Assembly: GCF_024362695.1 (NCBI RefSeq)
Contig: NC_065422.1
Coordinates: 6,323,534 to 6,387,533, forward strand
From: Pectinophora gossypiella
Lineage: Eukaryota; Arthropoda; Insecta; Lepidoptera; Gelechiidae
DNA: 64,000 nt
Reading direction: 5' to 3'
Shown here: in pieces, positions 13,732 to 25,425 of the stretch
Numbering within the stretch: position 1 is the stretch's first letter
Layout of the letters: each line of letters opens with the position of its first letter
Translations under genes and position numbers: made by a program
Notes under the pieces: generated by a model
Seen by the model: only the letters and a program-made list of their open reading frames with translations
Databases searched by the model: none
What the model was told of the DNA's origin: nothing

Positions 13732-14005
13732 CTAGCAGTATCCCGTTTTCCACAGGGTCCGCTTACCTAAGATTTGTCAGGTCCGGTTCTTTACAGAAGC
13801 GACTGCCTGTCTGACCTTCCAACCTGCGAAGGGAAAACCAGCCCAATACAGGTTAGGTGATATACCTCCGAAAATGCATTCTCGGGAATGTGGGTTTCCT
13901 CACGATATTTTCCTTCACCGCTGAGCACGTGATAATCGTTTATGATCCAAACATGAATTCGAAAACAAATTCGACAATCATTGGTTTAAGCCTGTAAGGC
14001 CTGTT
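13732..14005 (+). repeat. Repeat family C, longest copy in the window
   Basis: Landmarks in order: TATCCCGTTTTCCACAGGGT, CAGGTCCGGTTCTTTACAG, GCGACTGCCTGTCTGACCTT, AACCAGCCCAATACAGGTTA, TTCCTCACGATATTTTCCTT and CACCGCTGAGCACGTGATAA. Partial copies occur at 11838, 25297, 42215 and 56050. I see no reading frame or tRNA box; it could be a SINE or a LINE 3' end. Confidence 0.65.
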
Positions 14006-14600
14006 AGATGTATGGAATGTTTGAACATATTTTTTTTATATAAGTAAAAAGTTGCAAATAGTTGGAATGAAACGTGTACGCAATTCAAGGGCCAAGTTCT
14101 TTATGTATATCGTAATTGTAAGCGATCGTAGAATGCATCGTGACATTATTTTAGCGTTTCGCACGATTAGCTAATTATACATTCACTATAAAAAGTATAA
14201 AAAGTCTTACCTAAATATCATGTTTCAAATTAATGCAACGATGGACTAATAACAATGGAGTCATATTTCTAAAACGTATCATCATAATGATTACTTAGTG
14301 TGCGAATCACTCCGACGCCTGTTTGTCTGTTGCATACAATGATGTTTATATATAGCTACATTATCATTTAACTATTCGACACATAGTGTTTGTTGGTCTC
14401 CAATTTTAAATAAGAAAACAATCGAAAACAATGCACACGGAAAAATATGCTTACGATATTTTTTTATGTTTTTGAATTAGGTAAGTTTTTAGCATAAGAA
14501 GAAAATGGTAAGCAGGAACCTAAGTACATATTTCTAGTTCACGAGAGTTTTATAGCTTTTAGGTATAATGTCAAAGTCTTGATCGGTATTTTTGGACGTG

Positions 14601-14703
14601 GATTGTGAGGTGGATTACCGACCTCATCAACCCTGGTGTCAGGGTTATTTTTGGACCGCCAAAGGCCCCTGGCATGGCTCATGGCATGCTCATAATACTA
14701 CGT
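14601..14703 (-). repeat. SINE-B tail fragment
   Basis: Reverse-orientation family-B tail: GTGAGGTGGATTACC, CCTCATCAACCCTGGTGTCA, CCGCCAAAGGCCCCTGGCAT. It stops where repeat G begins. Confidence 0.7.
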
Positions 14704-14778
14704 AAGAACGGCAACTCTCCGCTCCCCACCAGCGGCTGAGCTAGGTTTACCTCACCCCCTCGGTCTTACGCATACAGA
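14704..14778 (-). repeat. Repeat family G copy
   Basis: GAACGGCAACTCTCCGCTCC, CACCAGCGGCTGAGCT and TTTACCTCACCCCCTCGGTC are the reverse complement of the copy at 45287-45380. A more divergent copy is at 38955-39075. Confidence 0.65.
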
Positions 14779-14928
14779 CGCGTGTACGATAACGTCTAAG
14801 TGTCTGTGTTGAACGAGGTGTTTTGTATGAAGTGTCCGGGGTGTGTTCATTCTACGCCATACATGTTATGTGTTACGCTTTTCATGTTTCGTTGTTTATT
14901 GAAATGTTGTTTGTCTGTTTGTCCACAG

Positions 14929-15023
14929 AGGTGACGCAGTTGGAGGACCCTCGACTAGAATGGCTGAGCATCCAGGAGGCCATGCTGAGGGACTACCTCC
15001 ACACGGCCCAGGAGGCTTTGGAG
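14929..15023 (+). CDS. kibra: kibra exon: end of WW2 and start of coiled coil
   Basis: The acceptor is GTCCACAG and the donor GTAAGC. Its first two bases complete a Gln codon with the C at 5784, giving NQVTQLEDPR, the last strand of WW2. It continues LEWLSIQEAMLRDYLHTAQEALE, which matches the helix that begins the first coiled coil in KIBRA proteins. The position of the usual second WW tryptophan is Leu here (TQLEDP), as expected for the second WW domain of this family, where human has Ile. The exon ends in phase 0. Confidence 0.95.
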
Positions 15024-15415
15024 GTAAGCCTAGCACATCCTACCTAACATCTCCTGTGAATCAACTGGATACCTCGTTGGTATACAACCTCTGTGATGCA
15101 AATCGTCTTGTTCATTTGCACGGGTAACTAATGTTATAAATGAGTTTCTTTTTTTGAATATTTTGCACCAGATGAAAAGCCCAATAATGATACCTTGGAC
15201 AAATACTGGAATGATATCTTAATTTTAGAATATTCAACTGACATTTTAATATTTCCTGACAATAGTATTTCATAACATTACACATACTTTATTGCACACA
15301 CAGGAAATACAAAACAAAAGAGAAATAGAAAAGTACAATAGGCGGCCTTATTGCTAAGTAACAATCTCTTCCAGGCAACCCTAGAGTTTTCTTTCATTAG
15401 AGTTTAGCAATCTTC

Positions 15416-15515
15416 TATCGTGGGTTGTGATGTATATGACTTTATCAACTCTGGCGTCAGGGTTATTATTGACCCGCCAATGGCCCCTGATATGGCTCAT
15501 GTAACGAATTTACTA
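15416..15515 (-). repeat. SINE-B tail fragment
   Basis: CTATCGTGGGTTGTGAT, ATCAACTCTGGCGTCAGGGT, CGCCAATGGCCCCTGATA and CATGTAACGA match the reverse complement of the family-B tail with scattered substitutions. Confidence 0.65.
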
Positions 15516-15894
15516 TTTTCTTACATGGCAAATTATTTAAAATTTTGTACTTATTGTACTCGCTATAATACTTAAAATAAACATCATCAAGGAATTTTTA
15601 GATAGGTACAGTCATAGCCGTTACGATTACACTTGAAAGGTATAAAATATACAATTTAATGTATGTCAAATCGGTTATATAATGTAGAAATCAAAATATA
15701 AACTGGTAACACAGTATATAGTAACATAAAACTACCGGTTTTCTATCTCGATCTACTATTAATGTTTCAATAATAAAACTCATGTTATCGCACGATCGAA
15801 TTAAAACTGCCTCTGAACTTTTATATTGTTACGAATGGAATAAAAAAAGGAAAGAAACATTTTAGTGACTTGTAAGTTCATGTACTGGCTGTAG

Positions 15895-16101
15895 GTGAAA
15901 TGCTTAGAGTTTACGCAAAATGATTATATTTGTTACCTGGTTGATGGTTGCGATGATTGCGAGTGTGGAGTATCACCACAAACTATGGCTCACCTTTTGT
16001 GCTGTCCTAAGTGCCCTAACACCTGCACTATTAAAGACCTGTACGAAGCCACTGACAGTGCCGTAAGCGTGGCCAATTATTGGTCAGAAAAAATTTAGCT
16101 T
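15895..16101 (+). pseudogene. Non-LTR retrotransposon reverse-transcriptase C-terminal fragment
   Basis: The 67-codon frame contains CDDCECG, then a Gln-Thr-Met-x-His-Leu-Leu-x-Cys-Cys-Pro-x-Cys-Pro block. It then reads Thr-Cys-Thr, Asp-Leu and an Ala-x-Ser-Val-Ala-x-Tyr-Trp end. From memory of the family, this Cys/His-rich tail is typical of the far C-terminus of insect LINE polymerases. Only this end survives, as expected for a 5'-truncated or decayed copy. The stop at 16096-16098 is followed by a short untranslated end with GACTCGCAAAGAAGAAG. It is not a host gene. Confidence 0.65.
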
Positions 16102-16940
16102 CGATCGCCATCGACTCGCAAAGAAGAAGATTTGTTACCTACTACTTAATTTTTTATTGTTATACTTCTCTGCTAGTTGAGACTGAGCCTGAGAGTTACG
16201 AATAAAAGTTTACATATTACGTATACTCAATTGATGTTAAACATGTCACTTCGGAGACAAAAATGTACAAAAAAGAAAACAGATTTATTTTAGGTTTTTA
16301 GAAAAAAATGACATTTTGTAAATGCTATGTATTTAAAATAAATAAATTTAGCTCATCTTATAAGACATTAGCCCCGCTATCTCCCATAGCAATTTGATTT
16401 ACTCATTCTGGGACATTCTGTAGAATTATATTGAGGACTTCAATGTCTATCCCCGTAGATAAACATTTGCTGCTTTATTTGCGCGAAACCGCGCAGTGTC
16501 TGCAGTGTGTCACATTGGACATGTCGTGAAAACGGACTATGATATTGGTGCCTTTTATTGGTGGATGTGAAACAGACACAAACTTAACCTAATTTTAGTT
16601 TGACAGCTATTACATCAATGTCATTTCTTACTTACAATACGTGCAAAAAAAAAAGATGGAGCTAATATGCTCAAATTACTTACCAACCTGTCACCATACG
16701 GTCCAACACATCCTTTGGATTTTGATACGGCTGCAAGTTAACCCATTGGAGTTACTGCCTACCCTTATAGGTACGGATTAGGCGAGTACTATGTATACAT
16801 TGTTATGATAGAAAAGGAAACAGTTTGTATGTAGAGGAAATCTCATCGCTGCAATAAATTCTGAAATATCTTCAACTATTTGAAAGCTGCAGTACCCCTG
16901 AGTAACGTAAGCTATAATTTCATTTGAATATTATCATGTT

Positions 16941-17604
16941 ATGAACAAAATAGCGGGTGAACAGCTAGTGTTATATGTCTATCTTAGTTTAGTTTGTCAC
17001 AGGTCTTCTAATTTTAGTACGGCCTTCTCAAAAAGGTTTTTCTGCTTTATAGGGGCCTACCTATACAATAAGTTGAATAAATATATATCAATATATTCGA
17101 TGAATCATTATGAGTGTAAAACCAAAACAGCTAAGTGGTTACAAAAATTATCGTATGACGACACTGAAGAATTATTACATATTTTGTCATGATTAAAATA
17201 AATTGCAATTACATGTATATTATATATCAGTCAGACCCTTAAACTTATTTATGAATCCTTTAAAAATCTACTTTGTATTCAATTTAATGATTAGTTATAA
17301 GAACATTGTATTTACTCTTCTCACACACCCTCTCACAATCACTCACGTACACTTACATCTTACACAAAGAGAGGTTCACAACCTTTTGTATGATAGTAAC
17401 TTTATTGTAACTTTTTTGTTGACTCTGTCGGAAACATAGGATTGTATGCTGGCTATATTTTTGTGTCTTTCTCCAGGAGAGAGGCATCATAGACTGAAAT
17501 ACAAGTATTTATATACTTAGTCGGCTATGGTACCTACTCAATTATATTCATGTCAATTATGCTTAACTTAAGGAAAACTATGTACCGATATTTTTGTCAA
17601 TAAA

Positions 17605-17638
<34 letters not shown>
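16941..17638 (+). pseudogene. 3' end of a non-LTR retrotransposon with (TAT)n tail
   Basis: An 83-codon frame at 16941-17192 ends in a LYNKLNKY...KTAKWLQKL-type stretch that resembles the end of a LINE ORF2. It is followed by about 400 bases of untranslated sequence, an AATAAATA polyadenylation-like signal near 17600 and a TAT triplet tail at 17605-17638. A 3'-anchored fragment with a simple-repeat tail suits target-primed reverse transcription. The exact 5' limit and clade are uncertain. Confidence 0.5.
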
Positions 17639-17639
<1 letters not shown>

Positions 17640-18224
17640 TTTTTTAATTAAAAGAAAGTCTCTTTGCTGACGGTATTAAGATAGCAGCTTGATTATAAGA
17701 ATTTAAGATTTAACAAATCATCGACGTCTTACTATAGATCGTATCAGGCTACTGAGTGACTGGTAAAAATTACCACAGATTATAATATTCGATACTTTTT
17801 TTAAACCTCACAATTTATTACATTTCAATCTTTTCGATTGGGAGCATTTATAACGGGCAGTACGAGTTTGTCGATGACATTTTAGTAATTTATTTTTTAT
17901 TTATCATCTATGTTTTTGACAGTATTAATTTTAACTTTCGAATTTTATAGTCACGTGTGCGTAAATTAAATTTTTAAGTTTTAAATCTTTTGGAACTTTT
18001 GTAGGGTTCCCACTATGGGACAAACGTCCAATAGCTAATCTAAAATCTCATTTGATCCGACTTCTTGGCAAAGTTCTCCTGATCATTCCACTCTTCTCTA
18101 TTCAAACACACAGAAACAAGAAAATTAAGAAAGTTTTTATAATAATTATCCTATTAGGATATTCTGTTTTGTGTGTGGAAAACGGTTATCTACCTGTAAG
18201 AGGGTATTTTACTAGGTCAAAGAT

Positions 18225-18700
18225 AAAATTTTAAAATGCTTATGTAGTAAAAGAACACAGCCTAACATGATCCAAAATCTATCTCATTTTTCAATGTGAC
18301 TATTTTCGAATTTGAATTAAGTAACAATGAGTTCGATAGTTGACCGCTTTTATTGACTTCATACGGACAACATTTCCATACAAATTCAATACGTTTTCGT
18401 TTTATCATTTCGAAAAAAGTATCTCATTGCACTAAGTTGTAACATGACCTCATAACAATTGGCTACGTGACAGTTTTCGGATAAGAATTTTAAGTTACAA
18501 ACGCTTATTTTATACCTCTTAAAATATTTTATTTCCTCGTAAAACCTTTAACAGAAAAAATATAAATATTTCTTCATTAATTTCAAATTTCGAATCGATT
18601 GGTCACGTGACATTTTCCCAGTGACGTCACATTTCAATAAACAAAGAATCTGTCAAACTACTCGTCACTTCAAGTGACTTTCAACCTGACAGATAGATTT
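18225..18700 (+). repeat. Repeat family F copy with TGACGTCA
   Basis: The same landmarks appear at 34620-34870, and in part at 35400-35590 and 46955-47060: GGTCAAAGATAAA, GACCGCTTTTATTGA, TTTCCATACAAATTC, TTCGTTTTATCATTTCG and AAGTATCTC. A palindromic GTGACGTCAC lies at 18621-18630. Unknown class. Confidence 0.55.
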
Positions 18701-19241
18701 TGTCTATTTTGTGATATGTGTCACACAAAGCTCTAATATTAAAAAAATGCCTCAATAAAAAATAAATGATAAATATCAGATTTATTTCATATACTTAGTT
18801 ACAACTGTCAAGTAGCGAATTAACCATAAAGGACAAATTTAAATCTTCCTAATATACCAGTAACATAAACCACACCCTGTACAATTCATTATGATCGTCA
18901 CTAATGGAAGATGAACGTATAAAACTTCATAGTAATTAAAACGCGATACAATCTTTGTATTGGGGCCCAAAGCATTAGGTTCCGAGGGGCACGAGATAAG
19001 AGTGGAATGCGATGGGCTGATAGTGGGTTGATATCACGGACTGACAACAGACACGTGGTGTACGCTGCGGCCAAGTGGTGATTGCCGTATGAGTAAATCT
19101 ACCATTATGATTATTGTCTACAATAATAAGAAAATACCCCACTGGGGAACGAAACTGGGACGTATATCAAGGGGATCCACCTTCTATATCACCAGGTTCC
19201 AGACAACCTATCTCGGTCGAGAATTAGATAAAATTGGGGTT

Positions 19242-19257
19242 GGGGGGGGGGGGGGGG
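19242..19257 (+). repeat. G16 homopolymer
   Basis: An uninterrupted run of 16 G follows TTGGGGTT. This is unusual in a genome this AT-rich and is a potential quadruplex-forming or replication-slippage site. A second run is at 24793-24809. Confidence 0.9.
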
Positions 19258-19849
19258 TAATGACCCCTGGATCCTCTCCTGTTAGTACCCCCGCCGGTCA
19301 AGACGAACTGGAGTAGGATTTCCAAGCGAAAAAATGCGCGTAAGTAAATCCATTCCAATACGACCCAGACGGTGACAAACTGGAGTAAGATTTCAAGGGT
19401 AGGGTAGGTATGTTAACTACCATTTCTAAATACGCAACCGGGACCTCTGCTTTGGTAGTCAAGATTTCTAGCAATCTGTGTACAATGTCAATGCTTCCAC
19501 GCACAAAAAAAACATAACTTTGACGTAATAAATAAGTAAAATCGCCCTTCAAAGTAAACGGATCAATTACAAATATTTCACGACTCGACAATGACCGGGT
19601 GTGGTACAAAAACTTTAATGTCTTGGACATGGAATGACCCACAGTGCAAGGCTTTGTAAATACCAAGGTTCCGTAGTTAAATTATTTTGTACAAAAATGT
19701 TTTTTTTAAGTAGTCCAATTCTAAGTAAAGTAGTGTACTTCTCTTTATGTACTTACACGTATCTTTTTTTTAACTTTTCACGCCTGAACCGTTGGACCGA
19801 TTTACTTAAATGCAAATTGGCACAAAAATAGATCAGACATTAGGACCTT

Positions 19850-19965
19850 GGCGTGATCAATGACATGTACCAGCGACCCTGTCGCATTATCATATTAGAC
19901 ATTTAGTGAGACTTACTTCAATTTGTCAAAAAGTTAATGTGACATGGTGTGGCGTTCTGGAACGC
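19850..19965 (+). repeat. Repeat family E copy
   Basis: CCTGTCGCATTATCATATTA, GACATTTAGTGAGACTTAC and GTTAATGTGACATGGT recur at 35740-35870 in the same orientation. Short dispersed family, class unknown. Confidence 0.6.
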
Positions 19966-21014
19966 ACGCCTTATTTAATAGTTTAAGTATTAAATAATAA
20001 AGTTATTACTACGTTTCGTTACTAGTTTGTGAATGAATATTATCATTCTGGCAACACTGTTGTTGCCGCGAATAAAACCTGTCATTCGACACGCACTGGT
20101 CTATATGGATATTGAAAACTGAAGACAAGGCTTAGGCCTATTTTGATCGTGAATTTCGAATATTACATTACTAAAGTCAAGGCTGTATGGTCCTCAAATT
20201 TGAACAACAACAACACTTTTTGACAATTCAGGATTTCTGAAAATATAACCTGACGAACATTTACTTCGGATTTCCATTTACTCCGACATCCTCACCCTGG
20301 CAAGAATTGGTCGGCTTTTACAACACGATCGAGATATATCTAAGCCGCCAAACTGGTACTAAAGAGTATGCATTATTAATGCCTACCGTACCTACTTTTC
20401 AGGTACCTACGGACTTTTATATATTCCCACGAGATAGGAAGTAAAGAGGATCCATGCGGAGTCGTGGACGGCACAAAACTCGATGCATCTAATAGGTAAC
20501 AGATTGCATCGGGAATTTTTGAAATGTTCATTTATTTGTCATGCAATCATTGAAACAGTCGCGGCGCCGCGTTGCTCAATTTCGTACAAACTCCCGTTTT
20601 CCAGCCCGGAACGCTATATTACCGCCCTTTGTGCATTAACCTTAATATATCCCGCGCATCTGGCAGACGTCTGACTGGGAGGTCACTACTTGCCTACGAC
20701 CTGTCTGTGACGGCGAGATAACCTTCGTTTGACGTCAATGATCGATAACCATTCGTAAACATTGATACCAGATGGATTAGTTCCTATGCTGACCTTACAC
20801 CTCGTTAATGTTGTTTAAAATACAGAGATATCGTATCATCGGTATGGTATTTTCCGAAGAGATATGGGGATTTATTTTTGTAGTGTTGTTGATGACTATG
20901 CGTCTATGTGTAAACTGTCAACACATTGCAAACTTTATTACAGTAGGATTACAGTGTGTAATCGTCGTGTTTCCGCACAGAAACAAATGCAAATTGCCAT
21001 GTTTATAAATTTTT

Positions 21015-21142
21015 AGATTTATCCTGTATCAGAATTTGAATTTAGAACGAATTACTTAATTGTTGTTTTATTGTGCTTCCCGCGTGAACAAAACGACAAT
21101 AAAGTTTAGTTCTGAATTCAAATTCTGATACGCGATAAATCT
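21015..21142. repeat. Foldback element 3
   Basis: The left arm AGATTTATCCTGTATCAG... AATTTGAATTTAGAAC pairs with the right arm GTTCTGAATTCAAATT... CTGATACGCGATAAATCT. The arms are about 34 bases with few mismatches, around a 60-base loop. MITE-like; no frame. Confidence 0.7.
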
Positions 21143-21589
21143 ATAATAATTGATGAACACGCAAAATATTCAAACAGTCTTTAAAATGTTCTTGATTGTT
21201 GATTCAATGAAGATTATCCATTGGGATAATCTTTCCCCGTGATAGAAAGTCAATTTTCAAAGGACTGTTATACGTGTTTACATGAAGAACATTTTTTTTT
21301 GAAGTCGGTTAAAAAGTATAGTTTTATTGAACTATGGAAAGTTAACTTTATTGAAATTGGGATTTGGAACTCAAATTGTTTGTTAAAGTAAATTATAGTT
21401 TTGCTTCTAAGGTGCTCAACATACCGACATTATTGTACTAGCAGACGTACTGTTATTGCTGATTAACCATATGATTCATCAGAGTAATTGTACAGACAGA
21501 TTTTACAAAATGAAAAACGACTTATTTAGAGAAGAAAAGCATATAAAGAAGTTGTTTTATAATCCTAACCAAAAGGATAATCCGGCATA

Positions 21590-21712
21590 GTGATTTCGAC
21601 AATTTCCCCATCGGGAATCGAACCCGGACATCCAACCTTCTAACCACACTTAAACACCGGACCTCCAAATCATGAGTCCAACATTTTAACCACACTTATA
21701 CAGCCCCCGCGA
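21590..21712 (-). repeat. Degraded tRNA-like SINE head
   Basis: GTGATTTCGACAATTTCCCC then ATCGGGAATCGAACCCGGA matches the head of family A in reverse orientation. A B box (GGTTCGATTCC on the minus strand) is intact, but the remainder is diverged and partly duplicated. Confidence 0.55.
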
Positions 21713-22265
21713 TCTAGTGGACAAACCAGTGTCTGTAAACGTGTTTATTGGGAATAATGACAAGATAGAAATTACTTGGGCCCCTGCGCTGCGCGCCTCG
21801 AGAGTGATTAGTAATTAACTACGTGAGTTGTCTGGCTCATATTTTTTCCATAAATAAACCTAAAAACTACATTTAGTACATGTAAGCGTCTACGCTCACG
21901 TAGTGTTAACTATATAGGTAGTGCGTGAGTCAATTATTCGGTAAGTTGTTCCCAGTAGCGGTCCATGAATAGACTGCGCATAGTCGATCTATAAGAGTTT
22001 AAGGAATGCATCCGAATTGGCACAGCCGATGATGCTACTAATCTTCACGCTAAAACTGGCTACCCCCTTGCGGGATGGATATAAAACACAGGCATGACAA
22101 AGTCATGCTTGTAATTTGATGACAGGTAACGTAATTTTTGTCACTAATAAATTATATTTTCAGTTTCACTTTATAAGGACACAAAGTTATCAAGTAACAT
22201 CTGGTTGTACTACTCTCTTACAAGAGCGGTTTCAAGAGAAAAATCTAATTGTCTTCGTTTTAGTC

Positions 22266-22596
22266 TTCTTCTTCTATCGTGTGGGTTGAGAGGTAGAGTA
22301 CCAACCTCATCAACCCTGTTGCCAGGGTTACTATTGAGCCGCCAAAGGCCCCTGACATGGCTCATGTAACGACTACTTACTTACATCAGTAAGTAGTAAC
22401 CGGGACCAACGGCTTAACGTGCCTTCCGAAGCACGGATCATCTTACTTAATTTTGGATAATCAGGTGATTAGACTGTAATGTCCTAACTAAACTAGAGAC
22501 TACAAAGTAATTTTTGTGATATGTCCGCAACGGGAATCGAACCCAGGACCTCCGGATCGTGAGCCCAACGCTCAACCATTGGGCCACGGAGGTTTC
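22266..22596 (-). repeat. SINE-B, near full length
   Basis: Read on the minus strand, it starts with a tRNA-like head. The A-box-like TGGCCCAATGGTTGAGCG follows CCTCCG, and the B box is GGTTCGATTCC near 22530-22545. Next come the shared core (GGTGATTAGACTGTAATGTC region) and the tail rich in GTAAGTAAGTAG, then ACATGAGCCATGTCAGG, and finally CACACGATAGAAGAAG. The head lacks a full acceptor stem, so it is a SINE and not a tRNA gene. Confidence 0.85.
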
Positions 22597-23058
22597 GGTT
22601 TAGTAGTCCATCCAGACATTCCTTCTCAGCCAGCGAGCAGTTGTGCAAATTCTAATTTCATTATTTAAATCGCGTAACATACCTACTAGACACAATTATA
22701 CCTAGATGTCCGTGACTTAACTGTTAACTGCACACGGGACATCTTCAAACAATTGCATAAGCACGATCAAATACTAAACACTTAATATTCTATTGGCGTA
22801 TAAAAATTTGCTAGCTTGTACTTGACAATATCAAGCACAATACCTACTAGTGTTGACCAGTATCCCGCATTGGGTATGAAGTCCCGTATTCCAGGCACTT
22901 TATTATTCTTTCTTTAATATCAGTGACTAGTATGGTACGGGTCTGAATTACTGAATAACCCGAGGTTCTATAAACCTTATTTGAAAATTTAAGATTAAGC
23001 AACCCTTACGATTTTATTAACGAATGGGATATGCATTGTTTGAGATGTTATTATCACA

Positions 23059-23220
23059 AACACATAATACCGGATTCTTATCGCGTTATTGTCAGGTATA
23101 TGAGACTCCCAGTATTGCAACAGTGTTGCAAGTGCCATGATCACGGGACGACTGATGAAATTGGAGTGGAGTAGGTGGAGTCTCATATTCCCGATAATAA
23201 CGCGGTATTATGTGTTTTAA
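23059..23220. repeat. Foldback element 4
   Basis: The left arm AACACATAATACCG, then CGCGTTATTGTC, then ATATGAGACTCC mirrors the right arm GGAGTCTCATAT, then GATAATAACGCGGTATTATGTG. The left arm has about 9 extra bases between its two blocks. The loop of about 70 bases shows no coding potential. Confidence 0.65.
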
Positions 23221-23789
23221 TTAAAAATGGGATATGGTTTTGTTTCATATATTTATGTATTTTATTTTCTCTGCCATTCACTAAAATGTTTCATTAATGA
23301 AAAGCTAAGTACACTATTGCTATGCAGATAAGTGTTATAATGAAGATCTTGTAAATATGTGAAAAATATTTTTCTTCGACAAAGTAAGGCAAATTAATTC
23401 CTGAATCAGCCAAGTCCCGCTTTTGATCCCGTCCCGACTTTTTGCTTAACGTTGTCAACACTAGTAGCGACACTATTGCTACGCCATGGTATGCGCATAT
23501 GCAAAACCACTAACATATTCACTCCAAAACCAGCTTGCTTAGATAATTTCAATCTTATAACTTACCATGAAGGATGATACGTATTTCTAGTAATGTTATA
23601 ATGTGAAGTATTATTTAAAGTACTCTTACTATGGCCATGTCGTGTCGCAAGGATGTGACTTGGAATGTTTTGTAATAGCCTGCTTAGTGATTTTGTTTTG
23701 TTTAGACATAATGTCTCTTGTCGTATTCATGTTTATTTTTTGCCTTGGGTTTATTCAGGTTGTGGGAACTAGGACATTTAATCTTCTTT

Positions 23790-24016
23790 AGAAGACCAGT
23801 TCACTTTCGATCCCTAGTTAGGTTAAGGCTTTCTAGCCTTAACTTACAGGCTGATCACCTGATTGTCCAAAAGTAAGATATTCCGTGCTTCGAATAGCTT
23901 GTTAAGTAAGTAGTGGTTACATGAGACATGTCAAGGGCCTTTGGCGGCTCAATAATAACTGACACTGGGGTTGATGAGGTTGGTAATACACCTCACAAGC
24001 CTCACGATAGAAGAAT
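23790..24016 (+). repeat. SINE-B, head mostly lost
   Basis: The core ACAGGCTGATCACCTGATTG and AAAAGTAAGATATTCCGTG is followed by the tail GTAAGTAGTGGTTACATGAG, GGGCCTTTGGCGGCTCAATA, GGGTTGATGAGGTTGGTAAT and CACGATAGAAGAA. Confidence 0.75.
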
Positions 24017-24792
24017 GGATCGATTAAGATTTCGCTACGTTTATATATACAAACTTAGCAGATAACCACCTATCAGGGTAAATACAACCACAAAGTCATC
24101 GGTAAAACATGCTACGGTTTGTGGTTTTTCTGTTATAAGATATTGTCATTAATTTATTTATTTGACATTTGACTCTTATGTTTATAGAGATAACGTACTT
24201 GATTTATCAACCATAAAATACGTAATTTTTGAAAGAAAGTGGTTCATGGAAGCTTGGCGAATGGAAAGTGATATTCCGAGACCGTTATCAAAAATCAACT
24301 AATGTAACGGATGTTGTTTGAGAAGCGATTTATCCTGTTTTACGTAAAATTCGATCACGTTTGTGGGTGCTCAAAACTTGTGACAAATATTGGATGAAAT
24401 AATTTTCAAGACTTCAAAATGAAAACTACCCTACGTCCCAATTTCCAAGAATCTCTGACCTTCATATGGGTTATCATTGTCGACCTGGAAACCTTTAATA
24501 GGCTTCGCACTTAGGTGGGCCGGAGTAAGAAAAACTTGTTGAAGCGCGGATTCATAGAAGATTCCAACTTAGCGTTGAACTATATCTGGCCGAACAGCAT
24601 CGCACTTTCCTATGCCTTTATCCTTTTCTGTCACTCAGAATCGTCATTTGTTAGAGCGAGATCGGCGCAATCGACGAGGCGTTCGGAGTGCAGTCGTACT
24701 CCCGCTCTTTATCTTTGTTCAACGTTATAGAGTTCAACCCTTATATTGTGAATGTAGAACGGTTCCCCAGAAGATTCTCCTTCCCGCTCTGT

Positions 24793-24809
24793 GGGGGGGG
24801 GGGGGGGGG
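24793..24809 (+). repeat. G17 homopolymer
   Basis: Seventeen consecutive G residues after CCCGCTCTGT. Like the run at 19242 this is a strong slippage and quadruplex candidate. Confidence 0.9.
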
Positions 24810-25296
24810 TCTATCTAAGTAAGTCATCGGCTCGAAAGGAAGAAAAAGAATGGTAACTTTAATCTTTACTGTCATGATCTGCATGTCTCTACGCCTAAGG
24901 TGAACATTGTATTGCTGTCGACTCGCTGTTTTTATTTAAATGCCGCAGCTAGCAAAGTGAGAATCTAGCAAATTACAATTATACCACGACCCCTCCTACC
25001 TCATAACTGACTTGCCGTGAAGATTACTATGCCATTTCCGCTCCATTAGATGACTAATAATCAAACTATCCCGAAGAACCTTCGCAGAAATTGTAAAGTC
25101 TTGATTGAATGAGGTTTTCTTAGAAATGATTCTCGCTATATCTAATCTATCTATAAACATGTTGGATTCCAAAAAACGTGAACAAAAATTTAAATTAATA
25201 TAAATTGCGCATTTCTTTTGGACAATATAAACATATTAATTTGCTGCTGCAATTTCAACAGATTAAAAAAAATGCTCTTTTTTAATGTCATTATTT

Positions 25297-25425
25297 CCCT
25301 AGCGTTGTCCCGTTCTCACAGGATTCGCTTACCTAATCTGGAGATTTGACAGGTCGATTTGACGAACCGGCGACTTCACAGTGGCAGACAAGCATCCTTC
25401 CAACTAGGTTATTGTGGCTTCTAGA
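25297..25425 (+). repeat. Repeat family C copy
   Basis: TTGTCCCGTTCTCACAGGAT, CGCTTACCTAATCTGGAG, TTTGACAGGTC and CATCCTTCCAACTAGGTTA follow the order of the copy at 13732. Confidence 0.55.

Larger units (their letters stand above)
5785..14928. other. kibra intron (9.1 kb) between the two WW2 exons
   Basis: A strong GTGAGT donor opens it and TCCACAG closes it. It splits the WW2 domain. No host exon was recognised inside. It carries SINE-B tail fragments, repeat families C, D, G and I, and one 214-bp foldback, all listed separately. Between about 5800-7490, 8310-11830 and 12350-13050 I see only AT-rich unique-looking sequence with short chance reading frames. Confidence 0.8.

Noticed and set aside
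19298..19666. 122-codon minus-strand frame
   Set aside because: No motif, overlaps a degenerate local repeat (CTGGAGTARGATTT occurs twice) and composition matches random AT-rich translation.
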